NCBI GenBank assembly: GCA_036835375.1
Contig: DAITMB010000028.1
Location: 1 to 46,320, forward strand
Reading direction: 5' to 3'
Length of the DNA stretch: 46,320 nt
From: JANQTF01 sp036835375
GTDB lineage: Bacteria > Bacteroidota > Bacteroidia > J057
In this document: positions 1 to 11,125 of the stretch, one piece after another
Position numbering within the stretch: the first letter of the stretch is position 1
Layout: each line of letters opens with the position of its first letter
The notes under the pieces: model-generated
What the model was told of the DNA's origin: nothing
The model's input: only the letters and a program-made list of their open reading frames with translations
Databases searched by the model: none
Translations under genes and position numbers: made by a program

Positions 1-1
1 G

Positions 2-1244
2 CTGCAAGCGTGGATTGCATCCGAGCTAGGCCTCTCTTCTTCGCCCGGCCTGACGCTGTCCTTGACCACAGAGCGGCAAAGCCTCACCGGGAGGCACCTC
101 CTCTTTTCGGTCCTTTGGCAGGGGATTGCCATGGATGAGCGCTTTGTCAAAGCTCGATTAGCGCCAAGTGGCGAGGTGCTGTCTTTGGCCTATGCCTTAC
201 CTGATCTAGCGCAATTGCCTCTGCGTGGCGATTTTCTTCTCTCTGAAGCGGAGATTCAAGGAATCATCACCAAGCGCACAGGCGCTCACGATGTGCGGGT
301 CGAACCAGTGTGGCGGCAGTGGGAGGGAAGTTGGGTGCCCGCCTATCGCTGCATCACGTTTTCTTCCAGCTTCACGCCCAGTTCGCCACCAAGTTGGGAA
401 ATAGTGGTGTCGGCGAAAGACGGGCGCGAACTCTTTCGGGTGGACCGGGCGGCTTATCGAAGCGATGGAGACACCACGGGGATCGGACGCGTGTTTCACC
501 CGAATCCCTGCACTGCCGCCAACGTCAATTACGGAGATCTATTCATCGACAACAACGATCAACATGCACCGATTTTTGAACAATTCATGGACACGGTGCA
601 GCTCCGCGACATCACGTGGGACGCGGACAGCCAGGCCTTTTTGCTGATCGGTCCCTACGTGCGCATTGAGGCGAGGAGTGTCAATTCTCCCCCGCCTGTC
701 ACTTCTACCGATGGGACCTTCTTTTTTCGGAGAGACCACAGCGGCTTTGAAGATGTCATGGTCTATTACCACATCGATCGCTACCAGCGCTATGTCCAGT
801 CTCTGGGCTTTGTCAATTTGCAAAATCGCCCCATCATCGCTGATCCGCACGGATTTGTCTCGGACGTGTCGGCATTTGTGCCCGACGGCGTGAACTCTCA
901 GCTGCTCTACGGCACAGGCAATGTTGATGACGCAGAAGATGCCGATGTGATCATTCACGAGTATGCACACGCTCTGTCAAACGATGCTTCCCCGGAGACC
1001 AATTCTGGACGAGAGCGAAGGGGCTTAGACGAAGGATTGGGAGACTACTTTGCTGCGGCACATTCGATCGACATTTTGCCACATCGCTGGGAATTGATAT
1101 TTAATTGGGATGGCCACAATGAATTTTGGNNNNNNNNNNNNNNNNNNNNNNNNNNNNNNNNNNNNNNNNNNNNNNNNNNNNNNNNNNNNNNNNNNNNNNN
1201 NNNNNNNNNNNNNNNNNNNNNNNNNNNNNGGCCTCATCGTGTAA
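2..1244 (+). CDS. Secreted gluzincin-type zinc metallopeptidase, partial and interrupted by an assembly gap
   Basis: The reading frame is open from base 2, so the true start lies outside the window. The likely role is proteolysis outside the cytoplasm. The zinc motif HEYAH (about 959-973) is followed some 20 residues later by DEGLGDYF, whose Glu is the expected third zinc ligand; this spacing fits the M4/M36-like gluzincins. The preceding part, with WEIVVSAKDGRELF near 388-430, looks like the end of an FTP/PepSY-type propeptide. The frame runs into 100 Ns at 1130-1229. Just after the gap, bases 1230-1244 read Gly-Leu-Ile-Val-stop, and a hairpin follows at once. That ending resembles type IX secretion C-terminal signals, so I infer this is the 3' end of the same gene. 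The gap length is a placeholder, so frame continuity across it cannot be judged. Confidence 0.72.
1130..1229. other. Assembly gap of 100 N
   Basis: Exactly 100 consecutive N, the conventional filler for a scaffold gap of unknown size. It falls inside the metallopeptidase gene, so that gene is unfinished sequence rather than a proven pseudogene. The true amount of missing DNA is unknown. Confidence 0.97.
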
Positions 1245-1252
1245 GAATTTTA

Positions 1253-1285
1253 CCCCTCTGCCAGCAAAAGTGTAGATAAGAGGGG
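1253..1285 (+). terminator. Hairpin after the metallopeptidase stop
   Basis: CCCCTCT (1253-1259) pairs perfectly with AGAGGGG (1279-1285) across a 19-nt loop, followed by CGTTTCG. It starts 8 nt after the TAA at 1242-1244. The T-run is weak, so it may be only a 3' stabilising structure. Its position supports 1244 as the end of the upstream gene. Confidence 0.45.
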
Positions 1286-1494
1286 CGTTTCGAGACCGCT
1301 CCACCTGCCCAAATCGTGCTGTAAGCTAGAATTCAACCCAAATGAAAGAATGCAGGTTGTAAGAAGAAATCGTGATTTTACCTGATCTCGGAGTTAGGTT
1401 TCTCTAGTTTTGAGGAACGATTGGTTATACTGAGCGACGCCTGCTCACACCGATGTGAATTCCACCCATTGACCGTTAAGCTCTTTCCCCATTT

Positions 1495-1941
1495 ATGTCT
1501 TCTCCATCTATTCGTACGATCGCGCTTTGTGTCTTGAAAAGGGGCCAGGAAATTTTGGTCCAAGAGTCTTATGATTCCTACACCAAAGAGACGTTTTACC
1601 GTCCTCCCGGGGGTGGGATTGAGTTTGGAGAATTCAGCTGGGATGCCGTTCGGCGCGAAATGAAGGAAGAGCTGTCCCTGGAAATCGACAATCTGGACTA
1701 TCTCGGTACGCTTGAGAACATCTTTCAATACGAAGGAAGACCTCGCCATGAGATCGTATTCTTGTTTGGCGGGCAGTCCGACGACACCCTCCTCGCCCGG
1801 CTCGACCAGGTTGTGGGCACAGAATCTGACGGTTCAAAGTACCAAGCCAAGTGGATGTCGATTCATACCTTTAGAAAGGGCAAAGCCATCCTCTATCCCG
1901 AAGGCCTGCTGGAGATGCTCGTGGATCCTGTGGTTGCGTGA
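1495..1941 (+). CDS. Nudix hydrolase
   Basis: A 148-residue single-domain Nudix protein that probably hydrolyses a nucleoside diphosphate linked to another moiety; the substrate cannot be read from the sequence. The Nudix box spans residues 40-62: G40, five residues, E46, seven residues, then REMKEELSL. This matches GX5EX7REUXEEXGU except that the late Gly is Ser. The three metal-binding acidic positions E55, E58 and E59 are all present, so it should be active, unlike the Nudix-fold protein at 40180. It starts with ATG after a 210-nt untranslated stretch and stands alone, converging on the SDR gene 60 nt downstream. Confidence 0.88.
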   Translation: MSSPSIRTIALCVLKRGQEILVQESYDSYTKETFYRPPGGGIEFGEFSWDAVRREMKEELSLEIDNLDYLGTLENIFQYEGRPRHEIVFLFGGQSDDTLLARLDQVVGTESDGSKYQAKWMSIHTFRKGKAILYPEGLLEMLVDPVVA

Positions 1942-2000
1942 AAATTTTTTTCCAGTCTCACAGCCTTCTGTCTCCACGAAATCTCAACCATTGAGCGAGT

Positions 2001-2756
2001 TCACATTCCGCCAGCTACCGGAAGGGCAATTCCTGTGACAAAAGAAGAGGAGTCCGAGAGCAGCCAAGTGATGGCCTCTGCTACCTCGATAGAGGTGCCA
2101 AGTCGCCCTTGTGGAATTGATGCGATGAGTCGCTTTTCCATGTGCGGCGCATAGGTGAGGAGTTGGTCCACCATCGCAGTTTGGGTAAATGCGGGGCAAA
2201 CGGCATTGATGCGCAGACCGCTTGCGGCGTATTCCTGTGCTGTGCTGAGGGTGATGCCCACCACGCCGTGCTTGCTGGCGCTATATGCACTGTGCCTCGG
2301 AAAAGCCTGAAGGCCCGCCATAGAGGCGACGTTCACGATGGCTCCATTTCCGTATTGGAGCAGCAGGGGAATCTCGGCTTTCATGCAGTGAAACACGCCC
2401 GTGAGATTGACCGCGATCACTTCATCCCAGACGGGTTCGGGATAATCTACCAGCAATTCGCGGGATCCACCGATCCCAGCATTGTTCACCGCGCCATCGA
2501 GCCGTCCAAATCGACCCACCGCAGCCTGTACCATTGCGGCAATTTGGGCTTGGTCTCGCACATCGCAGGGCACAAAGATCACGCTTTCCCCCTCGGGATC
2601 GATTTCTTTGGCGCTTGCTTGTCCATGGCTTTCTGCCAAATCGCTGAGGATCACGCGGGCACCACATTGGTACAAGCGCTCCACCGTGGATCGTCCGATA
2701 CCTCTGGCAGCACCTGTGACGATGAATACTTTTCCAGTGAATGTGTGAGAAGTCAT
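2001..2756 (-). CDS. SDR-family NAD(P)-dependent oxidoreductase
   Basis: Classical short-chain dehydrogenase/reductase of 251 residues, the normal family length. The cofactor motif TGAARGIG is at 14-21, D66 sits in the CDVRD segment that contacts adenine, NNAG is at 91-94, and the catalytic Ser145-Tyr158-x3-Lys162 set is complete (YSASK). The frame stays open far upstream, but the start was placed at 2756 because the protein begins with a normal SDR N terminus there, and because this ATG overlaps the TGA of the transporter gene (ATGA at 2753-2756), a sign of translational coupling. The context suggests it oxidises or reduces the sugar-like substrate imported by the upstream symporter. The exact substrate is unknown. 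Confidence 0.93.
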   Translation of the reverse strand: MTSHTFTGKVFIVTGAARGIGRSTVERLYQCGARVILSDLAESHGQASAKEIDPEGESVIFVPCDVRDQAQIAAMVQAAVGRFGRLDGAVNNAGIGGSRELLVDYPEPVWDEVIAVNLTGVFHCMKAEIPLLLQYGNGAIVNVASMAGLQAFPRHSAYSASKHGVVGITLSTAQEYAASGLRINAVCPAFTQTAMVDQLLTYAPHMEKRLIASIPQGRLGTSIEVAEAITWLLSDSSSFVTGIALPVAGGM

Positions 2757-4138
2757 GAGCGATGAGGGGTTGAAGATGGGGGAGGTAGAAGGGTTGCGGT
2801 AGCAAGATCGTTTTGAATGTTGACATGCATGGCCGCTGTGATGGGATATTTCCACACAGCCCACCAGGCCAAAGCCGTGATGGCGAGCGGAATCCAGGAG
2901 ATCCCTGCGCGAATGGTGGGGAGGAGCCGCTCGGGCGTAATTCCTTCGGAAGGATAGCCCGACCAAGCCAACAATCCGCCCGCCAGGGCAGCACCGATGC
3001 CTAAGCCGAGCTTGAAAAAAAATCCAAACACACCGTAGGTCAATCCGGGTGCCCGCAGACCTGTTTTCCATTTTCCATATTCGATCGTGTCGGGAAGCAT
3101 GGCCCAACTGGTGAAAGCTGCTGCACCGTTTCCGACGCCCATGATCGCAAAAATGGCATAAAGCACGCTGACATGAATCGTTGCAGGCACCCACGCCAGC
3201 AGCACATATCCCAGTCCATAACACAAAGCGCCCCACAGGAACACGCCCCGCTTGCCGATGCGTTGGGCAGCCCAGGTCCAGGCCGGGATCGTGAGGCCAG
3301 TGATTCCCATAAGCATCAAAATCAGTGAAACCGTGATCTCTTCGCGACCAAATAAGTATTTCGCTGCAAAGGGCAGCGTCGCCGCAAACAAGCTATACGC
3401 CGCAAAGGCACTTCCAAATGCCAGGCAAAGCCACCAAAATGGACCATTGCTGCGAAGGAAGGTGCTTGCTGCACGCGGATCTGGGTTTTCTTCGTCGCGT
3501 ACCGGGACAGACTCTTTCACCAGAAAAAACGTCGGCAGGCTGCTCAGCAACACCACAACAGCAAATATAGCCGCCGCCAGCGCATAGCCTTCTTTGCCGC
3601 CTCCCCAATAAGCGACCAGCGGCGTGAACAAGGTCGCGCCAAAGATACCACCTGCCATAGCAAAGACCATCCGGTATCCCGTGAGCAGGCTTCGCTCGTG
3701 GTAGCTCTGGGTCATCACGGCTGTGAGTGAGCCGTAAGGAATGTTGTAAAAGGTGAACACCATCCCAAACGCGACATAGCTCAGTCCCACATACCAGGCC
3801 TGCGCGGACAGCGCCCAGTTTGGTACGGCAAACAGCCAATACATCGACAGCGCCAGCAGCGGTGCTCCCCACAGCAAATAAGGGCGGTAACTTCCCCAGC
3901 GTGTGTGGGTGCGGGACGCCACATAGCCCATGATCGGGTCATTGATGCCATCCCAGATGCGCGCTCCGAGAAACAGCGCTCCCAGAAAAGTCGCAGACAA
4001 GCCCACTTCTTCGGTGAGGTAAAATAGCAGGTGAAAAGCTGTGATCTGAAACAAGATATTTTGACCGAAATCGCCAAATCCATACGTGAGGCGACTCGCG
4101 ATGGACAAGGGAGGCGGACTGCTAGGAGAAAGACTCAT
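2753..4138 (-). CDS. GPH-family (MelB-like) sugar:cation symporter
   Basis: 461-residue polytopic membrane protein of the glycoside-pentoside-hexuronide:cation symporter family (MFS fold, about 12 membrane helices). The first helix region has the family pattern of GFGDFGQNILF and a FYLT helix end. IWDGINDPIMG (61-71) carries D63 and D67, which match in spacing the two aspartates of MelB that bind Na+/H+. RWGSYRPYLLWG (80-91) is the conserved loop after helix 2. The N terminus has an extra Ser/Pro-rich stretch of about ten residues. It is the first gene of a two-gene operon with the SDR gene, which overlaps it by 4 nt. Likely role: uptake of a glycoside, pentose or uronate. The substrate cannot be named. 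Confidence 0.88.
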   Translation of the reverse strand: MSLSPSSPPPLSIASRLTYGFGDFGQNILFQITAFHLLFYLTEEVGLSATFLGALFLGARIWDGINDPIMGYVASRTHTRWGSYRPYLLWGAPLLALSMYWLFAVPNWALSAQAWYVGLSYVAFGMVFTFYNIPYGSLTAVMTQSYHERSLLTGYRMVFAMAGGIFGATLFTPLVAYWGGGKEGYALAAAIFAVVVLLSSLPTFFLVKESVPVRDEENPDPRAASTFLRSNGPFWWLCLAFGSAFAAYSLFAATLPFAAKYLFGREEITVSLILMLMGITGLTIPAWTWAAQRIGKRGVFLWGALCYGLGYVLLAWVPATIHVSVLYAIFAIMGVGNGAAAFTSWAMLPDTIEYGKWKTGLRAPGLTYGVFGFFFKLGLGIGAALAGGLLAWSGYPSEGITPERLLPTIRAGISWIPLAITALAWWAVWKYPITAAMHVNIQNDLATATLLPPPSSTPHRS

Positions 4139-4347
4139 GCAGAGAAGATAGCATTTGTTCTCAAAATCTACTCGTGCAAGCGCAGAGTTGGCGGAGAAAT
4201 GTGTGTCTGGGGCTGTTAAACTTCTGATTCAGTTCGAAGGAATGGCTGTGAGCTTCGATCGCGACCGTGCGCGCCGTGTATTTCCCTTTCTTGGCAGGCT
4301 TTCCCTGAGTATTTTCGATCTTCGATTTTTTATAAGACGCCCCTCAC

Positions 4348-6255
<1,908 letters not shown>

Positions 6256-6267
6256 CAGCGCGAATGC

Positions 6268-9213
6268 TTAGCGCCGTTGGATCTCCATTTCGCCGATCTC
6301 GATCGTGCCGCTCGTGTTGCCGAGCTGGCGTGTAATGCTTTGTTCGCTCTGTGTGGGCAAGCCATAGTCCAGGATGAGCTGGACTTGCACTAAGACTGGC
6401 CGCGACATTTCCTGCCGGCGGCTACCGTAGTAGTTGACCTCGACTTTGTAGGTGCCGGGAATGGCCTTTTTCAGGAGAAATTCTTCGGGACCATAGCCCC
6501 CGGTAAAATCTCTTGACATCCAGCCGCCGATCCCCGTTTCGCGGTGGCTATACAAACAGCGCTCTCCGCGCGGGTCGGTGACCCAGAGGTCCATATCAAT
6601 GTCGTTTTGATCCCATTGCAGAACAATCCGTAGATCGGTGGGCAGGTCAGCGACGAACCTCGGATCCATGTCGCTCACCGAAGGTCGAGTCGGTGCCCGA
6701 CCCAGCAGGGAGTTGAGCTCGTGGGCCGCCATTACGCTGATTTCGGGAAATCGAGATTCCCATTGGGTCGTGACCACTTCATACAGCAAGTCCACCGCAG
6801 TCTGCCACTGGTCGAGATCGACGTGTGCCCAGGCGAGGTCACGCAAAGACTGTGGCTCCTCTGGGCGGAGGCGCAGCACCTGCTGGAACAACTCGAGCGC
6901 CAGGGTCGAGGCCCCAGCTTGCTGCAAGCGTCGCGCAAGAGAGCGCAGAAGTTCGTGGTCGCCCGGATTGATTTCGGCGAGGTTGCTCACGATGCGAATG
7001 GCTCCGAGGGTGTCGCCCTGTTGCCAGCGCCAGTTGGCCACATCCAGGTAGAATCCTGCACTGGTACTGTTTTCTGCGCGGTAGTTCAGGTAAAATGAAT
7101 ACCAAGACTCACCAGCAGACTTCAGCATGGGGATGTAGGTATTGTCCGAAACCCAAGGAAGCAGGGTGATACTGTCTTCTACTGCTACATGTCCCGGCGA
7201 GTCGTTGTTCTCCTCCTCCGAGTCAAAAGCTGCATTTCTGTCACCTGCTAGACTTTGAACAGTGTAGCTCGCTGTTTCCGAATCTATCATGTCAATCACT
7301 CCATCTGCGTCGGCATCTGGGCTTCCAAAGCTTTCGTCGTCTCCCGGAGGCGCAGCACTTGTTGGCAAATTTTCAGATCTGCTACTTCGCCCACCTCTCC
7401 GATCGTCTGATGTCTTTTTCACAGGAGGTGGTGTTGGCTTGAATTCAGTCTCCCACCATGCAATTCTCGCTTGGAAACTTGCTGCGGTCTGGTCGCGGTA
7501 CGACATCAATTCTAGGTTCCAGGTTTTGTCGAGCGCTGCAATTTTTTCCTCGTAGGCCGCTCTCATGTCTTCTGGCGGCAGGACGCGATAGGTCACATAA
7601 TCCTCCAGTCGCTCCAAAACGAGCAGCGATGTGAGCGGTGTCACCAGGTGAAATTCTTTCCCAAGGGTAGCGATTCGCGCCTCATCCGGTTGGGGGAGGA
7701 GGAGTTCCCTGCTTACTGCGGCCCTTGCCCACATCCGCTCCACGTCGAGCGGCAAGCTGGCAGCAGATGTTTTGGCTACGGGCACAGTGATTTTCCGATG
7801 GTCGTCCGGAAATCCTACGGTCATGACGATGGGGCGGCGTTGACCCGAATCCATCTTGCCCACTACTTGTAGCAGCCCCTGACCTGCCGTGGCATTCAAG
7901 GGCAGCCACTGATAAGTTTCCTCCCCTTCAATGGACAGAATGTGAGGCAGTTGCGTGCGCAGGGCCGCAGAAATTTCAGCTTCCGATTCTGTGCTGGAAA
8001 TCGTCCTCCCTTTGCTGTGTCTGGCAAAGCCCAGCAATGGACCTGCTTCGGCAGCAGCAGCTCCGGTGATCACATACACTGGCGCGTTCACAGGAGGGAC
8101 ATCTTTCGGATGAAAAATAGCTTGACCGTCGCTCACCAGCAGATATTGGTCCACCCCCGCTTGCTGGAAAGGGACGGCGCTCCAATTGGCTGCTCCGTCG
8201 TAGGCGAGGCTCATAAGGTAGGTCTGCAACTCGCTTGCCGCCGAATTGCCTTTTCCTGAAAAAGTACGTCCTGGCATCGGGAGCACGTGAAATGGCTGGA
8301 CTTCGAGTTGATCAGGTCGGGTAATTTTGAACCATTCGATGATCGCTCTGATGACCTTGTCCTTGTCCCAGCGACTCATGGATGCCGATACGTCCCAGTA
8401 CATTACGACTTTGTCAGGACGAGGAAATGGCTTGCTTTGCCCGTCATAGGGAATGGCCATGTAGGCCCAACCACTTGGATCAAGCCATGTCTTGGCTTCG
8501 TTGGGCGCAAATGGAATGCGGAGTGTGGGTCGTGTGTTCCAGCCTTGGCTGGAGCCGCTCCAGCTTGCTTCTACGATTTCGCCCTTCGACGCAAACCGAA
8601 TCGCAGGGCTGCCTTCCACGGAAGGCGTGCCCGTGGCACCGACCCAGCTCAGGTGAAAGGTTAGCTTGGGGGTGTTCGTGGGCACATGGAGCACATACTG
8701 GAGCATTCCGTTCGTTGGGGGCAGGTCGCTTTCGGTCACGATGCGCACGCGTCGGGTTCCCTGCATCGGTAGGGGAAACACCCGAAGACGGTACACATTG
8801 GGGCTGAGCATTTCCAGCAATCCGGGATCGATCTGCTGGCGGACCACGCCTTCGTAGGCGGTCCTACCGAGTCGTGCCTCCACCACAGAGGCTTCACGCA
8901 TTTCTCCATCGGTCTCCAGCGCAAAACCAGTCACTTGTTCTCCCGCTGCAAGCGGCAAGAAACACTGCCCCTCCAGGATTTCCGCCATTGGATTGAAAAC
9001 CCGCATGTCATAGGTCACACGAACCTGAGTCCCAAGGCCTTCCACTTTGATGGACAGCGAGTCCACGGGCAGGGCTTGCCAGCTATCTCCGCGCTTGATC
9101 ATCATGCGAAGATCTTGGGTGGGTTGTGCCCAAAGGGTGGATCCTAGAATCATAAAAGCCAGGAAGCAGCCCATGCAAGAATCCAAAGTAGAACGCGAGT
9201 TATAATTTTCCAT
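6268..9213 (-). CDS. Exported VIT-VWA-TPR protein with C-terminal DUF2135
   Basis: 981-residue exported protein; signal sequence to about residue 30 (GSTLWAQ). An alternative start at Met14 (9174) would leave a more compact signal peptide. Order of domains: VIT (vault/inter-alpha-trypsin) about 45-190; von Willebrand A from about 268 with the MIDAS motif D274-V-S276-A-S278; a low-complexity linker with an acidic DADADGVIDMID calcium-binding repeat of thrombospondin type 3 style; TPR-like helices about 740-860; and DUF2135 (YfaP-like beta domain) near 880-965 with WDQNDIDMDLWVTDPRGE. VIT plus VWA usually indicates metal-dependent adhesion or protein interaction at the envelope. No enzymatic role is apparent. 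It is transcribed alone from its own candidate promoter and converges on the CocE gene. Confidence 0.85.
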   Translation of the reverse strand: MENYNSRSTLDSCMGCFLAFMILGSTLWAQPTQDLRMMIKRGDSWQALPVDSLSIKVEGLGTQVRVTYDMRVFNPMAEILEGQCFLPLAAGEQVTGFALETDGEMREASVVEARLGRTAYEGVVRQQIDPGLLEMLSPNVYRLRVFPLPMQGTRRVRIVTESDLPPTNGMLQYVLHVPTNTPKLTFHLSWVGATGTPSVEGSPAIRFASKGEIVEASWSGSSQGWNTRPTLRIPFAPNEAKTWLDPSGWAYMAIPYDGQSKPFPRPDKVVMYWDVSASMSRWDKDKVIRAIIEWFKITRPDQLEVQPFHVLPMPGRTFSGKGNSAASELQTYLMSLAYDGAANWSAVPFQQAGVDQYLLVSDGQAIFHPKDVPPVNAPVYVITGAAAAEAGPLLGFARHSKGRTISSTESEAEISAALRTQLPHILSIEGEETYQWLPLNATAGQGLLQVVGKMDSGQRRPIVMTVGFPDDHRKITVPVAKTSAASLPLDVERMWARAAVSRELLLPQPDEARIATLGKEFHLVTPLTSLLVLERLEDYVTYRVLPPEDMRAAYEEKIAALDKTWNLELMSYRDQTAASFQARIAWWETEFKPTPPPVKKTSDDRRGGRSSRSENLPTSAAPPGDDESFGSPDADADGVIDMIDSETASYTVQSLAGDRNAAFDSEEENNDSPGHVAVEDSITLLPWVSDNTYIPMLKSAGESWYSFYLNYRAENSTSAGFYLDVANWRWQQGDTLGAIRIVSNLAEINPGDHELLRSLARRLQQAGASTLALELFQQVLRLRPEEPQSLRDLAWAHVDLDQWQTAVDLLYEVVTTQWESRFPEISVMAAHELNSLLGRAPTRPSVSDMDPRFVADLPTDLRIVLQWDQNDIDMDLWVTDPRGERCLYSHRETGIGGWMSRDFTGGYGPEEFLLKKAIPGTYKVEVNYYGSRRQEMSRPVLVQVQLILDYGLPTQSEQSITRQLGNTSGTIEIGEMEIQRR

Positions 9214-9249
9214 TTTTCGAAGTAAGTATGAGAAGGGGAAGAGGTAAAT

Positions 9250-9278
9250 TCAAGATAAATGCTGGAGAAAACGGTCAA
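9250..9278 (-). promoter_or_regulatory. Candidate promoter of the VIT-VWA gene
   Basis: On the minus strand TTG (9278-9276), 18 nt, then TATCTTGA (9257-9250), one or two mismatches from TAnnTTTG. Transcription would start about 30-40 nt before the ATG at 9213. Confidence 0.4.
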
Positions 9279-9976
9279 CCAGCGCTACGATTCAGGGATT
9301 TTCCAAGTTGCATCCTCCACTCGCCACCAAGTTTCAAAAAGGATCAAGGACATCAAAAAGTTAACTGGATGTTGTCCATTGATGATTGTTCGCAGTGAGT
9401 AAAGTGCTAGAACTTCCTTTCAGTGTGCTTCATATGTCAAAAAGAACAGCACACATGCTTCGCCTTGGAAACCTGACACGACTGTAAGGATGCTGAGCAT
9501 CGACAATTTCCACACCATCCTGAAAAACCATTTTTCTTTTCACCACCCTCTCCCTCGTTTGTTGTAACCATTTTTCTTAACATATCTATGCCGATCAATG
9601 CCCGTCTCACGCAAGCCCCCGCTTCTCATCTCCGCATCTGTATCCGCTTTGCCTACTGGTTTTTAGGCAGCCTCGCCCTGGCTAGCTTGGGCGTAGTATT
9701 TAGTAAGGTCACCACCGAGCCGCTATCGAGGACGCCTGAGGTCCGTATTCAAGTAGAATCTCAAGCGCTCCCTTCAGCCAATCGTTGATCTGTCGATGTT
9801 TTTTTAATGTAGGAGAAAAGGGAGCTGGAACTCCGCTTGCGTCGGATAGGGATTTCAATCATACCGTATCTGAAAAGGTTCGGCTTTGGAAGGTCGTGAG
9901 AGAATTTTCAACTTCCTCATACTCACTCGCATTCGTATCGCCCCTGCTGCACCTTTGGTGCTGGGACTAACATTCC
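9279..9976. other. Gene-poor intergenic stretch of about 700 bp
   Basis: Lies between the start of the VIT-VWA gene and the stop of an alpha/beta hydrolase. It holds no ORF I can support. A 66-codon plus-strand ORF at 9588-9788 has one hydrophobic segment, but its ATG lies inside a promoter-like TATCTATG element. No clear terminator, repeat or RNA structure was found. Confidence 0.5.
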
Positions 9977-10753
9977 TCAGAGCAGCCCTTTTACAAATTC
10001 TGCCGTTTCGGTGGGGTATTCTAGCGGAAACATGTGATTCCCAGGGACTTCGTGCCATTGCCAGGTGGGAAATTTCTGTAGTACCTGCCGCTGATGTGAC
10101 TTTGGTGACACGCCCTCTCCGCTCGGCACCACATAATGAGCGGGGAGGGGGAGTGTCGTGCGGCCGATTCGCGTGGGCATTGCCGCAAAAAATCGTGATT
10201 CCTGCTGGCGCGGCACTCGAAGTGTCACACCCTGACCGTCTTCCACGAGGCCATGCTCCACATACGCGTTCATAGACGCGGGATCAAAATCTTTGAAAAA
10301 TTGCTTGGCCGCCCAGTACGTCTTGGCTTCAGCTTTCGAGGCGAATCGGTCCCTGCGGCGCAGCGCTTTTTGCGCGGGAGGCACAACTTTGTGGGCCAAG
10401 CCGAAAAACTGGAAAAAGGCCACCGGCACCCTACGCTGCCATCCAAAGAGTGGTGGATCCATGACCACGATGCGTGAAAAAAGATCTGGTCGCTGCCTCG
10501 CAGCCCAGAAAATGGCCACACCTCCAAAGGAATGACCCAGCCCAACAACTGGCGCTGACTGGCGCTGTTCAATCGCTTGGATGACTTCGTCCGCGAGCAC
10601 CTGCCATGATGTGGGGTGGGGATGATCCTTTCCTAATTCAGCCACATAATCGACGGGGAAAGGGGCAAGTTTTTCCAAAAAGGGATCATAACAGCGCGCC
10701 GGAAATCCATTGGAATGCGCAAAAAACAGGGTGGGAAGTTGGGGCTGATTCAT
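9977..10753 (-). CDS. Alpha/beta-fold hydrolase
   Basis: 258 residues when started at the ATG at 10753. Fold signatures: an AHSNG oxyanion turn at 12-16, the nucleophile elbow GHSFGG with Ser75, and a C-terminal PGNHMFPLE with His240 as catalytic histidine. A lid region of about residues 105-190 is rich in basic and aromatic residues. No signal peptide, so it should be cytoplasmic. The frame extends 33 codons upstream, but that extension has no family character and a Bacteroidota-type promoter sits just ahead of the internal ATG, so I chose the shorter form. The substrate is unknown; relatives are esterases and epoxide- or lactone-type hydrolases. Confidence 0.85.
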   Translation of the reverse strand: MNQPQLPTLFFAHSNGFPARCYDPFLEKLAPFPVDYVAELGKDHPHPTSWQVLADEVIQAIEQRQSAPVVGLGHSFGGVAIFWAARQRPDLFSRIVVMDPPLFGWQRRVPVAFFQFFGLAHKVVPPAQKALRRRDRFASKAEAKTYWAAKQFFKDFDPASMNAYVEHGLVEDGQGVTLRVPRQQESRFFAAMPTRIGRTTLPLPAHYVVPSGEGVSPKSHQRQVLQKFPTWQWHEVPGNHMFPLEYPTETAEFVKGLL

Positions 10754-10758
10754 GTACG

Positions 10759-10789
10759 TGAAGATACCTTTTTCACAAGGGTTCGCCAA
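10759..10789 (-). promoter_or_regulatory. Candidate promoter of the alpha/beta hydrolase; mRNA may be leaderless
   Basis: On the minus strand TTG (10789-10787), 20 nt, TATCTTCA (10766-10759), a near match to TAnnTTTG. The box ends only 5 nt before the ATG at 10753, so the predicted transcription start falls at or next to the start codon. Confidence 0.45.
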
Positions 10790-11125
10790 TGGTTGCCCTG
10801 CACTGGCGCAGGAAATTTCTTCCGGAAGTTCATATTCCTGCTTCCCTGACAAAGTTAGCCGCAGGAATAGAAGCTGCGACCGCTACGGGGTCGAATTGCC
10901 TTGTACCTCAGCGAGGTTGCTACCTTTGTTGTAACAAGCCAATGGCCATGAGCCGACCAAGTAAGGGTCGCACCCTTCCTCCCTTTCCGCCATTTTTATT
11001 AGGGAACCCTATTCCATCGGAAAATCTGCCAAAGCAAGTCAAGACTTCGATGGCGCTAGATGTATGAGCTAGGTGACCAAAACTTTATCTGACTGCGGTT
11101 GCCTTTCGATGGGATGTCATAGAAG
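10790..11125. other. Intergenic stretch without visible genes
   Basis: About 340 bp between the hydrolase promoter and the stop of the CotH-like gene. No convincing ORF, tRNA or terminator hairpin was found. Plus-strand ORFs here have no recognisable sequence. Confidence 0.4.

Noticed and set aside
2757..3236. N-terminal extension of the SDR frame to 411 residues
   Set aside because: The extension overlaps the transporter gene in another frame; a normal SDR N terminus starts at 2756 with an ATGA overlap.
9588..9788. 66-codon ORF with a single hydrophobic helix
   Set aside because: Its ATG lies inside a promoter-like TATCTATG element, there is no ribosome site or family resemblance, and coding character is weak.
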